From NCBI GenBank assembly GCA_035258565.1, contig DATFXF010000199.1:1-20828 (forward strand): 20,828 nt of DNA, given 5' to 3'. Below are positions 6,907 to 14,160 of this stretch, one piece after another. The translations under genes were made by a program, and so were the position numbers. The notes beneath the pieces are model-generated. The model made no database searches. It was given only the letters and a program-made list of their open reading frames with translations, and was not told the DNA's origin. This DNA comes from DATFXF01 sp035258565 (GTDB taxonomy: Bacteria; Acidobacteriota; Terriglobia; Acidiferrales; UBA7541). How positions within the stretch are numbered: position 1 is the first letter of the stretch; each line of letters opens with the position of its first letter.

Positions 6907-8079
6907 CTACGCCTTCTGATTTTCGATTTCCTCGCACGCCCACTGCCGCGCCTGGCCGTCGGCCGCCAGCACGTCTTCGATCCCCCTCAGAGTGTTCCGG
7001 GGCATTCTTTCCAGGACGCGCTCGATCACCCGCGGAATGCCCAGAAACGGGAGCCGGCGCTCGAGAAAGGCCGTCACGGCGACTTCATCGGCGGCGTTTA
7101 ATGCACAAGGCAGCGAGCCGCCCAGTCGCAAGGCCTCGCGGGCAAGCCCCAGGCACGGAAATTTGCGCGTGGGGACTTTTTCGAAGTCCAGCCGACGCAG
7201 CGTCGCCCACTCGAGCTGACACCCGTTCGATGCCAGCCGCTCCGGATAGGTTAGCGCATATTGGATGGGAAGGCGCATATCCGTGGGGCCGAGTTGTGCG
7301 AGGATGGAACGGTCCATGAACTCGACCATGGAATGCACGGTGGACTGCGGATGGATGACTACTTCGATCTGCTCGAGCTTCATTCCAAACAGCCAATAGG
7401 CCTCGATCACCTCAAACCCCTTGTTGATCAGCGTGGCTGAATCAATCGTGATGCGCCGGCCCATGCGCCAGTTGGGGTGCGCTAGCGCCTGCTCGGGCGT
7501 GACCTGGGATAGCCGGGCCAGCGGCGTTCGGCGGAACGGCCCGCCCGAAGCGGTCAGCACGAGCCGCCGGACTTCGCCGTGCCGTCCGGCCCGCAGGCAC
7601 TGATGGATGGCGTTGTGCTCGCTATCCACGGGCAGCAGCTCCACGCCACTCGCGCGTGCCGCGGCCATGACCAGCTCGCCGGCCGCCACGAGCACTTCCT
7701 TATTCGAGAGAGCCACCTGCTTCCCTTGGCGCACCGCCGCGTAAGTCGCCTCGAGCCCCACAACGCCGACGGCCGCCGAGACCACGAGGTCCGTGGAGGG
7801 CAGCGTCGCGACACTCCGCAGCCCGGCACGGCCCGACTGGATCTCTGGCAGTGGGGAAATGCCCTGCGCGCGGAGCTGCTTAGCCAATTCGTCCACGCGC
7901 CCCGCGTCGGCCACGGAGACAATTTCCGGCCGGTGTCGTCCGACCTGCCGAGCCAACTGTTCGACGTTTTCGCCGGCCGCGAGCGCGGCGACGCCGAATC
8001 GTTCCGGCAGCGATTCCACCACATCGAGGCACTGCCGGCCGATGGAGCCTGTCGAACCCAGGATGGCGATGCGCTTCAA
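6907..8079 (-). CDS. dxr: 1-deoxy-D-xylulose 5-phosphate reductoisomerase
   Basis: A 390-aa NADPH-dependent enzyme making MEP from DXP, the committed step of the non-mevalonate isoprenoid pathway. The N-terminal Rossmann motif is GSTGSIG (8-14). LSNKE is the conserved hinge. The metal site is D152-S-E154-H in VDSEHNAIHQ plus NKGFEVIEA near 219-227. ASGGPFR and PNWRMGRRI complete the active site. The start codon is TTG at 8079: TTG AAG CGC ATC encodes the conserved M-K-R-I opening, and GGGAGGG (8088-8094) lies 8 nt upstream. It is 48 nt downstream of cdsA and 6 nt before rseP. Confidence 0.97.
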   Translation of the reverse strand: MKRIAILGSTGSIGRQCLDVVESLPERFGVAALAAGENVEQLARQVGRHRPEIVSVADAGRVDELAKQLRAQGISPLPEIQSGRAGLRSVATLPSTDLVVSAAVGVVGLEATYAAVRQGKQVALSNKEVLVAAGELVMAAARASGVELLPVDSEHNAIHQCLRAGRHGEVRRLVLTASGGPFRRTPLARLSQVTPEQALAHPNWRMGRRITIDSATLINKGFEVIEAYWLFGMKLEQIEVVIHPQSTVHSMVEFMDRSILAQLGPTDMRLPIQYALTYPERLASNGCQLEWATLRRLDFEKVPTRKFPCLGLAREALRLGGSLPCALNAADEVAVTAFLERRLPFLGIPRVIERVLERMPRNTLRGIEDVLAADGQARQWACEEIENQKA

Positions 8080-8087
8080 CTCTCTTG

Positions 8088-8094
8088 CCCTCCC
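8088..8094 (-). promoter_or_regulatory. ribosome-binding site deciding the TTG start of dxr
   Basis: The minus strand reads GGGAGGG exactly 8 nt before TTG at 8079. No in-frame ATG or GTG fits the conserved N-terminus, so this site supports the rare start codon. Confidence 0.75.
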
Positions 8095-8127
8095 TTTTAC
8101 GGCTCTTCGATTCGGAGAGTGCCTCTC

Positions 8128-9006
8128 TTACCCGCGCCGGCTGATGAACAAGTCAAAATAGTACCAGACCGCCGGCGAGGCAAGAATCAGTGCATCGATG
8201 CGGTCCAGCATCCCGCCGTGTCCCGGCAAAAGCGTGCCGGAATCCTTTGCTCCGGCACTGCGCTTGTAGGCGGACTCGAACAGGTCCCCTGCCTGCCCGG
8301 CAAGGTTCCCGAGAACTGCCATAATCAATAAGTGCCGGGGCTCGATGCTCAGCCAGGGCCGAAACACGACGGCCACAAGAAGGGAGCCCAACAAGTTCGC
8401 CGCCCCGCCTTCCCAGGTCTTTTTCGGGCTGATCTCGGACGCCATCGGCAGCCGGCCCACGGTGCGGCCGACAAAATAAGCGAGCGTGTCCCCCACCCAC
8501 GCCGAGACGAGCATAAACAACAGCAGCTTTGGCCCCTCGAACCGGACCCCGTGCAAGCGGACCACAAAGCTGAGCGGCAAAGCAACAAACAACAGGGCCG
8601 CCGCACTTACACTCATCGAGGGCAGAGCCTCCGACAGCGCTCGCCGGCTAGTCACCGCGAGCGTCACCGTGCCGAAGACAAAGAGGAGCACGACCGCGTC
8701 CAGCCCTAAGAACCACGGCGCCAGCACACCGCTGGGATTCCGGATCACCAGGCCACCTTGTCCGATCGACCAGCTCTCGAGGAGCGACCCTCTCCACTGA
8801 TGAAACAGGAGAACGAGCGCGCAGAAGCAGGTCCATAGCCGATAGCCATGCATGTCGACGCGTTCGGCCAAGGCGAAGAATTCGAGCAACGCAAGCACGG
8901 TGACCAAGCCTGTCGCGGCGGCCACTAGCCCGGTCGAGCCCCATAACACCACCGCGACCACCGCGGGAATTAAGACCGCGGCTGTCAGTACGCGGGTGAG
9001 GGTCAT
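8128..9006 (-). CDS. cdsA: phosphatidate cytidylyltransferase (CDP-diacylglycerol synthase)
   Basis: A 292-aa polytopic inner-membrane enzyme producing CDP-diacylglycerol from CTP and phosphatidate for phospholipid synthesis. About eight hydrophobic segments are visible. The family signature lies near the C-terminus: SAYKRSAGAKDSGTLLPGHG, followed by GMLDRID, with the K-D and D-R-x-D acidic residues intact. The cytoplasmic motif PKKTWEGG is also present. ATG at 9006 (MTLTRVLTAAVLIPAVV) is preferred because membrane segment 1 follows at once; the frame stays open to a TTG at 9054. The gap to uppS (9007-9149, 143 nt) is the longest in this operon. It contains GC-rich inverted segments but no terminator and no convincing promoter. 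Confidence 0.95.
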   Translation of the reverse strand: MTLTRVLTAAVLIPAVVAVVLWGSTGLVAAATGLVTVLALLEFFALAERVDMHGYRLWTCFCALVLLFHQWRGSLLESWSIGQGGLVIRNPSGVLAPWFLGLDAVVLLFVFGTVTLAVTSRRALSEALPSMSVSAAALLFVALPLSFVVRLHGVRFEGPKLLLFMLVSAWVGDTLAYFVGRTVGRLPMASEISPKKTWEGGAANLLGSLLVAVVFRPWLSIEPRHLLIMAVLGNLAGQAGDLFESAYKRSAGAKDSGTLLPGHGGMLDRIDALILASPAVWYYFDLFISRRG

Positions 9007-9149
9007 GCTGGTTCGAACCTCATCCGAAGAGCGATACTCGGCGGTGCGAGGCAAGGTTTCGGTGCTGGAAGCGGGGCAGATAAAGGCTCAAACGGTGCCT
9101 CGGGCACGCGCGAGAGAGCTGGCCCTCGGGCCCCGCGCCCCGGCAGGCC

Positions 9150-9995
9150 TCACGACTCCTCCCGCCATTTGGAGACGGCCAGGCCACCGTAGCGCCGCTC
9201 GCGCTTTTGAAAATCGAGCAGCGCCTCGAGCAGTCTTGCGCGCGAAAAGTCTGGCCAAAGCGTGTCCGTGACGTACATCTCGGCGTAGGCGATTTGCCAA
9301 AGCAGAAAATTGCTGACGCGCATCTCGCCGCTCGTGCGGATCAGCAGGTCCGGATCGGGTAGGCCGGCGGTATAGAGGTGGTCGGCGATGGTCTGTTCGT
9401 CCACGCGGTGGGTGGCCAGCCCGTTGTGACGCACGCGGTCCAGGATGGCATTGAAGGCGTCCACCAGTTCGGCCCGCCCGCCGTAATTGAGTGCCACGGC
9501 GAGCCGCATGCCGGTATTGCCCGCGGTCAGCAGCATGGCCCGCTCGACGTCCTGCTGGACCCCCGCCGGCAACTGTTCCTGGCGGCCGATCACCAGCAGG
9601 CGAATGTTGTTCTCGTGGATGGTCGGCAGTTCCTTGCGCAAGTATTCGCGCAGCAGGCGCATCAGGAAGTCAATCTCAGCCTTCGGGCGGCGCCAGTTCT
9701 CGAGCGAAAAGGCGTACAGCGTCAGCGCCGAGATCCTCAGCCGCGCGCAAGTCTCGATCACCGCCCGCGCGGATTCCACTCCGGCGCGATGGCCAGCCAC
9801 GCGCGGCAGGTGCCGGCGCTGCGCCCAGCGGCCGTTCCCATCCATGATGATGGCGATATGTTCCGGCAGCCGCTGGCAGTCCAGTCGTTCGAGGAGATGC
9901 GCTTCTTCACGGTTCGCGGGTTTAATCAGTTCCGAAGCGCTCACGTCCTGAATCCTGCAGGGTGGTCCAAGGTCTCCGATGGGTGGACCAGACAT
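9150..9995 (-). CDS. uppS: undecaprenyl diphosphate synthase (cis-prenyltransferase)
   Basis: A 281-aa enzyme extending farnesyl diphosphate with isopentenyl units to C55-PP, the lipid carrier for peptidoglycan and surface polysaccharides. The signature HIAIIMDGNGRWA includes catalytic D52. Further motifs are GHRAGVESAR, LTLYAFSLENWRRP, the ALNYGGRAELVDA region and DLLIRTSGEMRVSNFLLWQI, followed by ERRYGG. It is longer than the usual 250 aa because of about 25 extra N-terminal residues before the conserved core. ATG at 9995 lacks a strong Shine-Dalgarno sequence and GTG at 9944 is an alternative start, so the extension may not be translated. It is first in the minus-strand lipid operon, after a 59-nt gap that shows only a weak TTGCGT/TTAACT promoter-like pair. 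Confidence 0.95.
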   Translation of the reverse strand: MSGPPIGDLGPPCRIQDVSASELIKPANREEAHLLERLDCQRLPEHIAIIMDGNGRWAQRRHLPRVAGHRAGVESARAVIETCARLRISALTLYAFSLENWRRPKAEIDFLMRLLREYLRKELPTIHENNIRLLVIGRQEQLPAGVQQDVERAMLLTAGNTGMRLAVALNYGGRAELVDAFNAILDRVRHNGLATHRVDEQTIADHLYTAGLPDPDLLIRTSGEMRVSNFLLWQIAYAEMYVTDTLWPDFSRARLLEALLDFQKRERRYGGLAVSKWREES

Positions 9996-10054
9996 CTTTA
10001 CCCGGCAAAGTTAACACACCAGATAGGCGCACGCAACACGCGCGCCGTCCGCGT

Positions 10055-11392
10055 CTACGGGATCGATACGGTCAGGCCAGGCGTTTCGCCGGAATGGAAC
10101 AAAGCGCTAAAGATCAAGACCAGGGTCAGCACAATCATCGCCACACTGGTGGTCCAGGCCACGACATTGAAGGTGCGGCTATTGGTGAACTTCCCCATCA
10201 GGTCGCGACGGCTCGCCAGCAGAATGATGAAGACCAGCACAATGGGAAGCCAAATGCCGTTGGCCACTTGCGAGAGCACCAGGATGCGCAACAGCGGCGC
10301 CCCTGGGATCAGGATCAATCCGGCCCCCACCGCGATCAGCACGGTATACAGCCAATAAAAGATGGGGGCCTCCGTGAATTTCTGATCGATGCCCGCCTCG
10401 AACCCCATCCCTTCACAAATCACATGAGCGGTAGAAAGCGGCAGAATGGTGGCCGCAAACAGCGAGGCGTTCAGGAGGCCAAAAGCAAACAGGAGAGAGG
10501 CCCACCGCCCGGCCAGAGGCTCCAGGGCCTTGGCCGCCTCGGCGGCATCGGCGATATGGCGGTGGCCAGAGATGTGCAGCGTGGCCGCGGTGCAGACGAT
10601 GATGAAGAAGACGATCACCATGCAACTGATGCTTCCAACCAAGACGTCGGCGCGAGCCTGCGGGTACTGCCGCGGCCCGACGCGTTTTTCCACGAACCCA
10701 GCTTGCAGATAGAAGAATTGCCACGGAGCGATCGTTGTGCCCACCAGCGCCGTCAATATGAGCAGATAGCTGGGGTCGGAATGAATGGTGGGGATGACGA
10801 CATTCTTTGCTGCCACCAGCCAGTCCGGTTTCGCGAGCAAGGCGGAGAACAAGTAGGCGAGATAAAAGCTGCAGGCCACCAGAAAGAACTTTTCCACTTG
10901 CCGGTAGGTCCCCCGCAGCACCAGAGCCCAGACGAGAATGGCCGCCACCGGCACGGCGAAGTATTTGCTGACTCCGAAGATCTCCATGGCCGCGGCCACG
11001 CCCGCGAATTCCGCGACTACATTGCCCAGATCCACTAGGAATCCGGTCACCATCACGAAAAAGGTTGGTCGGAATCCAAACTCTTCCCGGATGAGGTCCG
11101 ACAGACCCTTGCCGGTCACCACTCCCATCCGCGCGCACATCTCCTCGGTAACATAGAGAGCGATCGTCATCGGAATCAGGGACCACAGCAGGGCGTATCC
11201 ATACTGAGCGCCAGTGAGCGAATAGGTCGAAATGCCGCCCGCATCGTTGTCCACGTTGGAGGTAATTAGGCCCGGCCCCACCACCGCCAGAAAAAGGCCC
11301 AATCGGCGACGAAGCAGGCGTGTGCGCTTGCGCAGAGCGATGCCCCGCTCCCGCCAGGCCTCCACTCTTGCCGAAATGACAGTCCAATCCAT
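10055..11392 (-). CDS. NRAMP-superfamily divalent metal transporter with non-canonical metal site
   Basis: A 445-aa inner-membrane protein with about 11 hydrophobic segments and the NRAMP pattern. The TM1 motif that is DPGN in Mn/Fe transporters reads here D48-N-D50-A-G-G (VDNDAGGISTYS). The TM6 motif that is usually M-P-H reads A222-P223-W224 in GTTIAPWQFFYLQAG. Loss of the TM6 methionine and of the TM1 asparagine is the kind of change reported for NRAMP-related Mg2+ transporters, so Mg2+ rather than Mn2+/Fe2+ is a reasonable inference. A basic N-terminal stretch (RKRTRLLRRR) precedes TM1. AGGA lies 7-8 nt before the ATG. It follows the PRC/MgtE_N/CBS gene by 25 nt, so the two are probably one functional unit. 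Confidence 0.88.
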   Translation of the reverse strand: MDWTVISARVEAWRERGIALRKRTRLLRRRLGLFLAVVGPGLITSNVDNDAGGISTYSLTGAQYGYALLWSLIPMTIALYVTEEMCARMGVVTGKGLSDLIREEFGFRPTFFVMVTGFLVDLGNVVAEFAGVAAAMEIFGVSKYFAVPVAAILVWALVLRGTYRQVEKFFLVACSFYLAYLFSALLAKPDWLVAAKNVVIPTIHSDPSYLLILTALVGTTIAPWQFFYLQAGFVEKRVGPRQYPQARADVLVGSISCMVIVFFIIVCTAATLHISGHRHIADAAEAAKALEPLAGRWASLLFAFGLLNASLFAATILPLSTAHVICEGMGFEAGIDQKFTEAPIFYWLYTVLIAVGAGLILIPGAPLLRILVLSQVANGIWLPIVLVFIILLASRRDLMGKFTNSRTFNVVAWTTSVAMIVLTLVLIFSALFHSGETPGLTVSIP

Positions 11393-11417
11393 GGCCGGTC
11401 CTGTGGCTCAACAGTTC

Positions 11418-12659
11418 CTAACGGCGGCTGGCCAGTCGGGTCACCACGTCGTCCACAGCGATGGCACCGATCGGCCGCCCGTTCTTCTCCACCACGCCCA
11501 GGCTGCGCAGATCGTACTTGTCAAACAGCTCGAAGACCTCCTTGTCTTCCGCCTCCGGCGACACAAAGACGAGCGGTTCCGATTTCAGCTCTTTCATCCT
11601 TTGGTCCGCTGTGGCAAGGAGCAGACGCGCGACGGGCACCGAGCCCGAAAGCTTGGCTTCCTGGTCAATCACGAACACGGTGTCGAGCCGCTCGGCTTTG
11701 AGATCCTTCGAACGAACCCACTCGATGACCTCATCCCGAGTGGCCGTTTCGCCGACAAATACAAAATCGGGGTTCATCATTCCGCCGGCAGTGTTTTCCT
11801 CGAAACGCAGCAGTTCGCGCACCTCCTGTGCCTCGTCCCGCGGCATCTCTTGCAAGAGTTCGCGGGAAGTCTCCGGTGACAACTCGGCCAGCAGGTCGGC
11901 CGCCTGGTCCGGCTCCATCTCCTCGATGATCTCGGCGGCCTTCTCGGGATCGAGCTTCTCGACCATCTGCGTGGCCAAGCGGGCGTCCAGCTCGGCCAGG
12001 GCTTCTGCGGCGGTTTGCTCGTCAACCGAGGCAATAATGGCCTCGCGTTCCGCTGGGGAGAGCGCTTCCATAATCTCGGCCAAGTCGGCGGGGTGCAGCT
12101 TCTCAAGCTTCTGGTGCGTGATGCGGAGCTTCACGCGCCGCAACGGGTCCGGCTCGATCAGGTTGACGAACTCCCAGCGGATCAGCCGGGTGGGGAGCTT
12201 CTGCTGGAGCCGCCGGATCAGCGAGGGCGAAGCGAGACCTTGCAGGAGCCGCCGCACGGCCCCGGTTAAGCCGACATCCACCTGCGTAACGCGCAGCTCG
12301 ATCGTGCCGTTCGAGCGCTGCTCGGTGAGATCGAGGTCATTGACACGCACGACCTTGCGGCCGGCGGTATCAATAATCTGCTGATCGAGCAGGTCCTTGC
12401 GCACGGCGAGCCAGGCCTCATTTGGCCGATAGGGCTCAAGCGTCTTCTCCCCCACGTTCAGCCGGATGGTGCCCGGGGCGACAAACGAAACGTGGTCATG
12501 ACGGGCGACCAAGGGCTGATATTTCCCACGCCCCAACAGCAGCCGGGCGATCCGGCTGGGCTGGTCGGCCGGCTCGATAAAGAGCTCGGTCACCCGGCCG
12601 ACAAAGTTCCCCTGGTCGTCGTAAGTCTCTGCGCCCAGCAGCTCTGTCGCGTGCAGCAT
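11418..12659 (-). CDS. PRC-barrel, MgtE_N and CBS domain protein (soluble magnesium-sensor-like)
   Basis: A 413-aa cytosolic protein with no membrane segment. In order: a PRC-barrel-like domain (residues about 1-75, ATELLGAETYDDQGNFVGRV), a second one (about 90-160, QQIIDTAGRKVVRVNDLDL), an MgtE_N helical repeat domain (about 195-290, LHPADLAEIMEALSP, EALAELDARLATQMVEKLDP, DQAADLLAELSP), and a CBS pair (about 290-410, AGGMMNPDFVFV, TVFVIDQEAKLSG, PIGAIAVDDVV). This is the Mg2+-sensing half of MgtE without the channel half. I start it at ATG 12659 because GAGGAGGGA (12663-12671) precedes it; an in-frame ATG at 12692 is upstream of that site. It is 25 nt ahead of the NRAMP-like transporter gene, which suggests it senses Mg2+ or nucleotides and gates that transporter. 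Confidence 0.9.
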   Translation of the reverse strand: MLHATELLGAETYDDQGNFVGRVTELFIEPADQPSRIARLLLGRGKYQPLVARHDHVSFVAPGTIRLNVGEKTLEPYRPNEAWLAVRKDLLDQQIIDTAGRKVVRVNDLDLTEQRSNGTIELRVTQVDVGLTGAVRRLLQGLASPSLIRRLQQKLPTRLIRWEFVNLIEPDPLRRVKLRITHQKLEKLHPADLAEIMEALSPAEREAIIASVDEQTAAEALAELDARLATQMVEKLDPEKAAEIIEEMEPDQAADLLAELSPETSRELLQEMPRDEAQEVRELLRFEENTAGGMMNPDFVFVGETATRDEVIEWVRSKDLKAERLDTVFVIDQEAKLSGSVPVARLLLATADQRMKELKSEPLVFVSPEAEDKEVFELFDKYDLRSLGVVEKNGRPIGAIAVDDVVTRLASRR

Positions 12660-12734
12660 GTGTCCCTCCTCGTGCGCGGCCGGTCTCCCCACCGAGCTCC
12701 CCCGCGGCCGCCCATCGCAAGTTGCTCGGCCAAC

Positions 12735-12771
12735 AAAAAACCCGTGGTCGAGGGCATCCCCCGACCACGGG
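12735..12771 (-). terminator. Rho-independent terminator
   Basis: Read on the minus strand, a perfect 10-bp stem (CCCGTGGTCG at 12771-12762 with CGACCACGGG at 12750-12741) encloses an 11-nt loop that can add three further G-C pairs, and is followed by TTTTTTGTTG. It would stop transcripts coming from the CYTH gene or the gap upstream, and it shields the PRC/MgtE_N/CBS gene 75 nt downstream. Its position within the leader of that gene also allows an attenuator role. Confidence 0.85.
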
Positions 12772-12979
12772 CCGCAATGTGGTGCATTTTGCGCCTACCC
12801 CTGGTCAGGTCTCGCCACCTCTCGAGCCGCCCAGGCTCGGCAAACTTCGAGCACTCCGGCCCGCTCCGCCAGACGCGCATGGGCCAGCCGGCAACTCGGC
12901 AAGCGCTCCGGCTCTGAAAAACAGTTCATCGAGACAGTAGGTCCTCAATTCTAGTAGTTAAAGGGAGGTCGAATCTTTG
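12772..12979 (-). other. hairpin-rich untranslated stretch between the CYTH gene and the terminator
   Basis: This 208-nt stretch has no plausible gene. On the minus strand several hairpins are visible: GCCGG with CCGGC, GGCCC with GGGCC, and CGAGCC with GGCTCG around a 5-nt loop. It opens with a TAGAAT -10-like hexamer at 12952-12947, and a TTGACA overlaps the CYTH stop codon, but the 24-nt distance between them is too long for a standard promoter. It may be a long 3' UTR, a small RNA of about 200 nt, or a leader of the downstream Mg-related gene. I did not recognise 6S, SRP, RNase P, tmRNA, M-box or yybP-ykoY hallmarks. Confidence 0.35.
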
Positions 12980-13675
12980 TCAAGGAAAGACTGGCGTGGG
13001 CCCTGATTTTTTCTGCGCTTTTTTCCTGACTGAAAACACCATGTCCCCCGCCGGCACGCCCTGCTTGCGGCATTGGTCGAGGTACAGGGCCAGATAGCTC
13101 CTCGTGAGGTAGTCGGCAGGTCGATATCCGAGCAACCCGGCAAGCCGATCGATGGCCGCGGGCGGGCCTTCGAGCTCCAAGAAATTTCCAAGGGGGGTCT
13201 CATCGAGCTCGACCTTCAGTCCTTCCGCCCAACCGAGTGACTTGGGAAGTTCGAAGCTGGTGCGGTACTTTTCGTAGCGGAACCAGCCCCGCAGTCCCAG
13301 GGCTTCAAAAATCAACTGGAGCCGGTCAGGATCAGAAACACCGGTCTCGAACTCCTGCCGAATTTTGTAGTGCCTGCCTGGCGCGACCTCTGGCGGCGCG
13401 ACACGCTCCGTCGGGCCCTTGTAGGTGAGCAGTGCAGCATCCGGAGCGGCCTTCGAGGCGCCTCGTTGGCGGTGCGGGAGCTCGATGCGGCGCAAGCGCA
13501 GAAGCTGGCCATGCTTGGCCAGTCCTCCCTGCGGCGTGTCAAACAGAGTGTTCCGCTCGAAGACCCGGCCGGTCTGCGCAGGCCGCAGCCCCAGCCGCAC
13601 CAGGCGTCGTCGGAGCCCGGGCACATCGGCCACGCGCAGCTTGATCTCAATCTCCCGGTGATCCAAAGACTTCAT
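12980..13675 (-). CDS. CYTH-domain protein (class IV adenylate cyclase / triphosphatase-like)
   Basis: A 231-aa protein of the CYTH (triphosphate tunnel metalloenzyme) superfamily. The defining E-x-E-x-K motif is at the N-terminus, in HREIEIKLRV. Charged strands lining the tunnel follow: FERNTLFDTPQGGLAKHGQLLRLRR, LTYKGP, RQEFETG, FRYEKYRTSFEL, LKVELDETPLGNFLELEG. The layout is closest to class IV adenylate cyclase/CyaB-like proteins, but members of this group also hydrolyse thiamine triphosphate or inorganic triphosphate, so the activity is undecided. ATG at 13675 places E-x-E-x-K near residue 7, as usual; the frame is open to 13771. The C-terminus is a short basic tail (SVRKKAQKKSG). It is transcribed divergently from the small gene at 13759. 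Confidence 0.88.
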   Translation of the reverse strand: MKSLDHREIEIKLRVADVPGLRRRLVRLGLRPAQTGRVFERNTLFDTPQGGLAKHGQLLRLRRIELPHRQRGASKAAPDAALLTYKGPTERVAPPEVAPGRHYKIRQEFETGVSDPDRLQLIFEALGLRGWFRYEKYRTSFELPKSLGWAEGLKVELDETPLGNFLELEGPPAAIDRLAGLLGYRPADYLTRSYLALYLDQCRKQGVPAGDMVFSVRKKAQKKSGPTPVFP

Positions 13676-13686
13676 CGCGGCTGGGT

Positions 13687-13694
13687 AGTATACT
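13687..13694. promoter_or_regulatory. palindromic -10-like element between divergent genes
   Basis: AGTATACT is a perfect palindrome containing TATACT (5 of 6 to TATAAT) on both strands. It lies 12 nt before the CYTH ATG on the minus strand and 65 nt before the ATG at 13759 on the plus strand. No good -35 hexamer stands 17 nt away in either direction. It could serve as a shared bidirectional promoter core. Confidence 0.35.
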
Positions 13695-13758
13695 TCGCTC
13701 GGGGGCGCCTGGGCGGGCCTGGGTCTGACGGTCGTTCCCGGGCGTCTCGACTCTTCCC

Positions 13759-14085
13759 ATGAAGAACGCAAAGCGCAAAGCCTCCAAGAGAATCGTCCGC
13801 TCTTGGGCGCAGGGACGGGTGCTGCTGGAGCGCTGGCGCAGGAACCTCGTGCCCATCCACGTGGAACTGAAGCAACCCCGGGCGATTGATGCTGTCCCCG
13901 TTGATTTTCTGCGCGGTGAGCCCGTCGAGCGCACGGGCCTGGCGCGGCGGAAGTTTCAGGGTCGTCTCGTCTATTTCACCAGCGCCGATGTCACGATTCG
14001 CCGCCCATCGGGAGCGATTCTGGTCGTAGACAACTACGAGATCGCCGCGCTTTCTGACTCCCACTCGCGCCTCGAGCCTCGCTAG
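13759..14085 (+). CDS. hypothetical basic protein, about 108 aa
   Basis: I do not recognise this gene. The product is strongly basic at its N-terminus (KNAKRKASKRIVRSW), then WRRNLVPIHVELKQP, and ends with a run of predicted short strands (FQGRLVYFTSADVTIRRPSG, AILVVDNYEIAALS). No signal peptide, membrane segment, cysteine pair or catalytic motif is evident. The small-beta look with a basic arm is compatible with nucleic-acid binding, but that is only a guess. There is no clear ribosome-binding site before ATG 13759; GTG at 13819 has AGGGA just upstream but very close. It fills most of the space between the CYTH gene and mutS, with stop at 14085 and the mutS promoter at 14112. It may be a real small gene or an over-called frame. 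Confidence 0.5.
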   Translation: MKNAKRKASKRIVRSWAQGRVLLERWRRNLVPIHVELKQPRAIDAVPVDFLRGEPVERTGLARRKFQGRLVYFTSADVTIRRPSGAILVVDNYEIAALSDSHSRLEPR

Positions 14086-14111
14086 TGCCGCGCAGCCCTC
14101 CTCGCGGTGAC

Positions 14112-14140
14112 TCGACAGGAATCCGCCAGCGGGGTATAAA
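14112..14140 (+). promoter_or_regulatory. sigma70-type promoter of mutS
   Basis: TCGACA (14112-14117, 5 of 6 to TTGACA) and TATAAA (14135-14140, 5 of 6 to TATAAT) are separated by exactly 17 nt. Transcription would begin near 14147, giving a leader of about 14 nt before the mutS ATG at 14161. This is the best promoter in the window. Confidence 0.7.
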
Positions 14141-14160
14141 ACAGCAGAGAGTGGCAGCCG

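Noticed and set aside
12590..12880. A 96-codon minus-strand frame running through the terminator
   Set aside because: It crosses a perfect terminator stem and the ribosome-binding site of the next gene, and its sequence is basic low-information peptide.
12660..12979. M-box or yybP-ykoY metal riboswitch in front of the Mg-sensor gene
   Set aside because: I looked for the conserved M-box core (GUUAGGUGAGGCUCC-like) and the yybP-ykoY GGGGAGUA-type loops on the minus strand and found neither. A covariance search could still find a divergent element.
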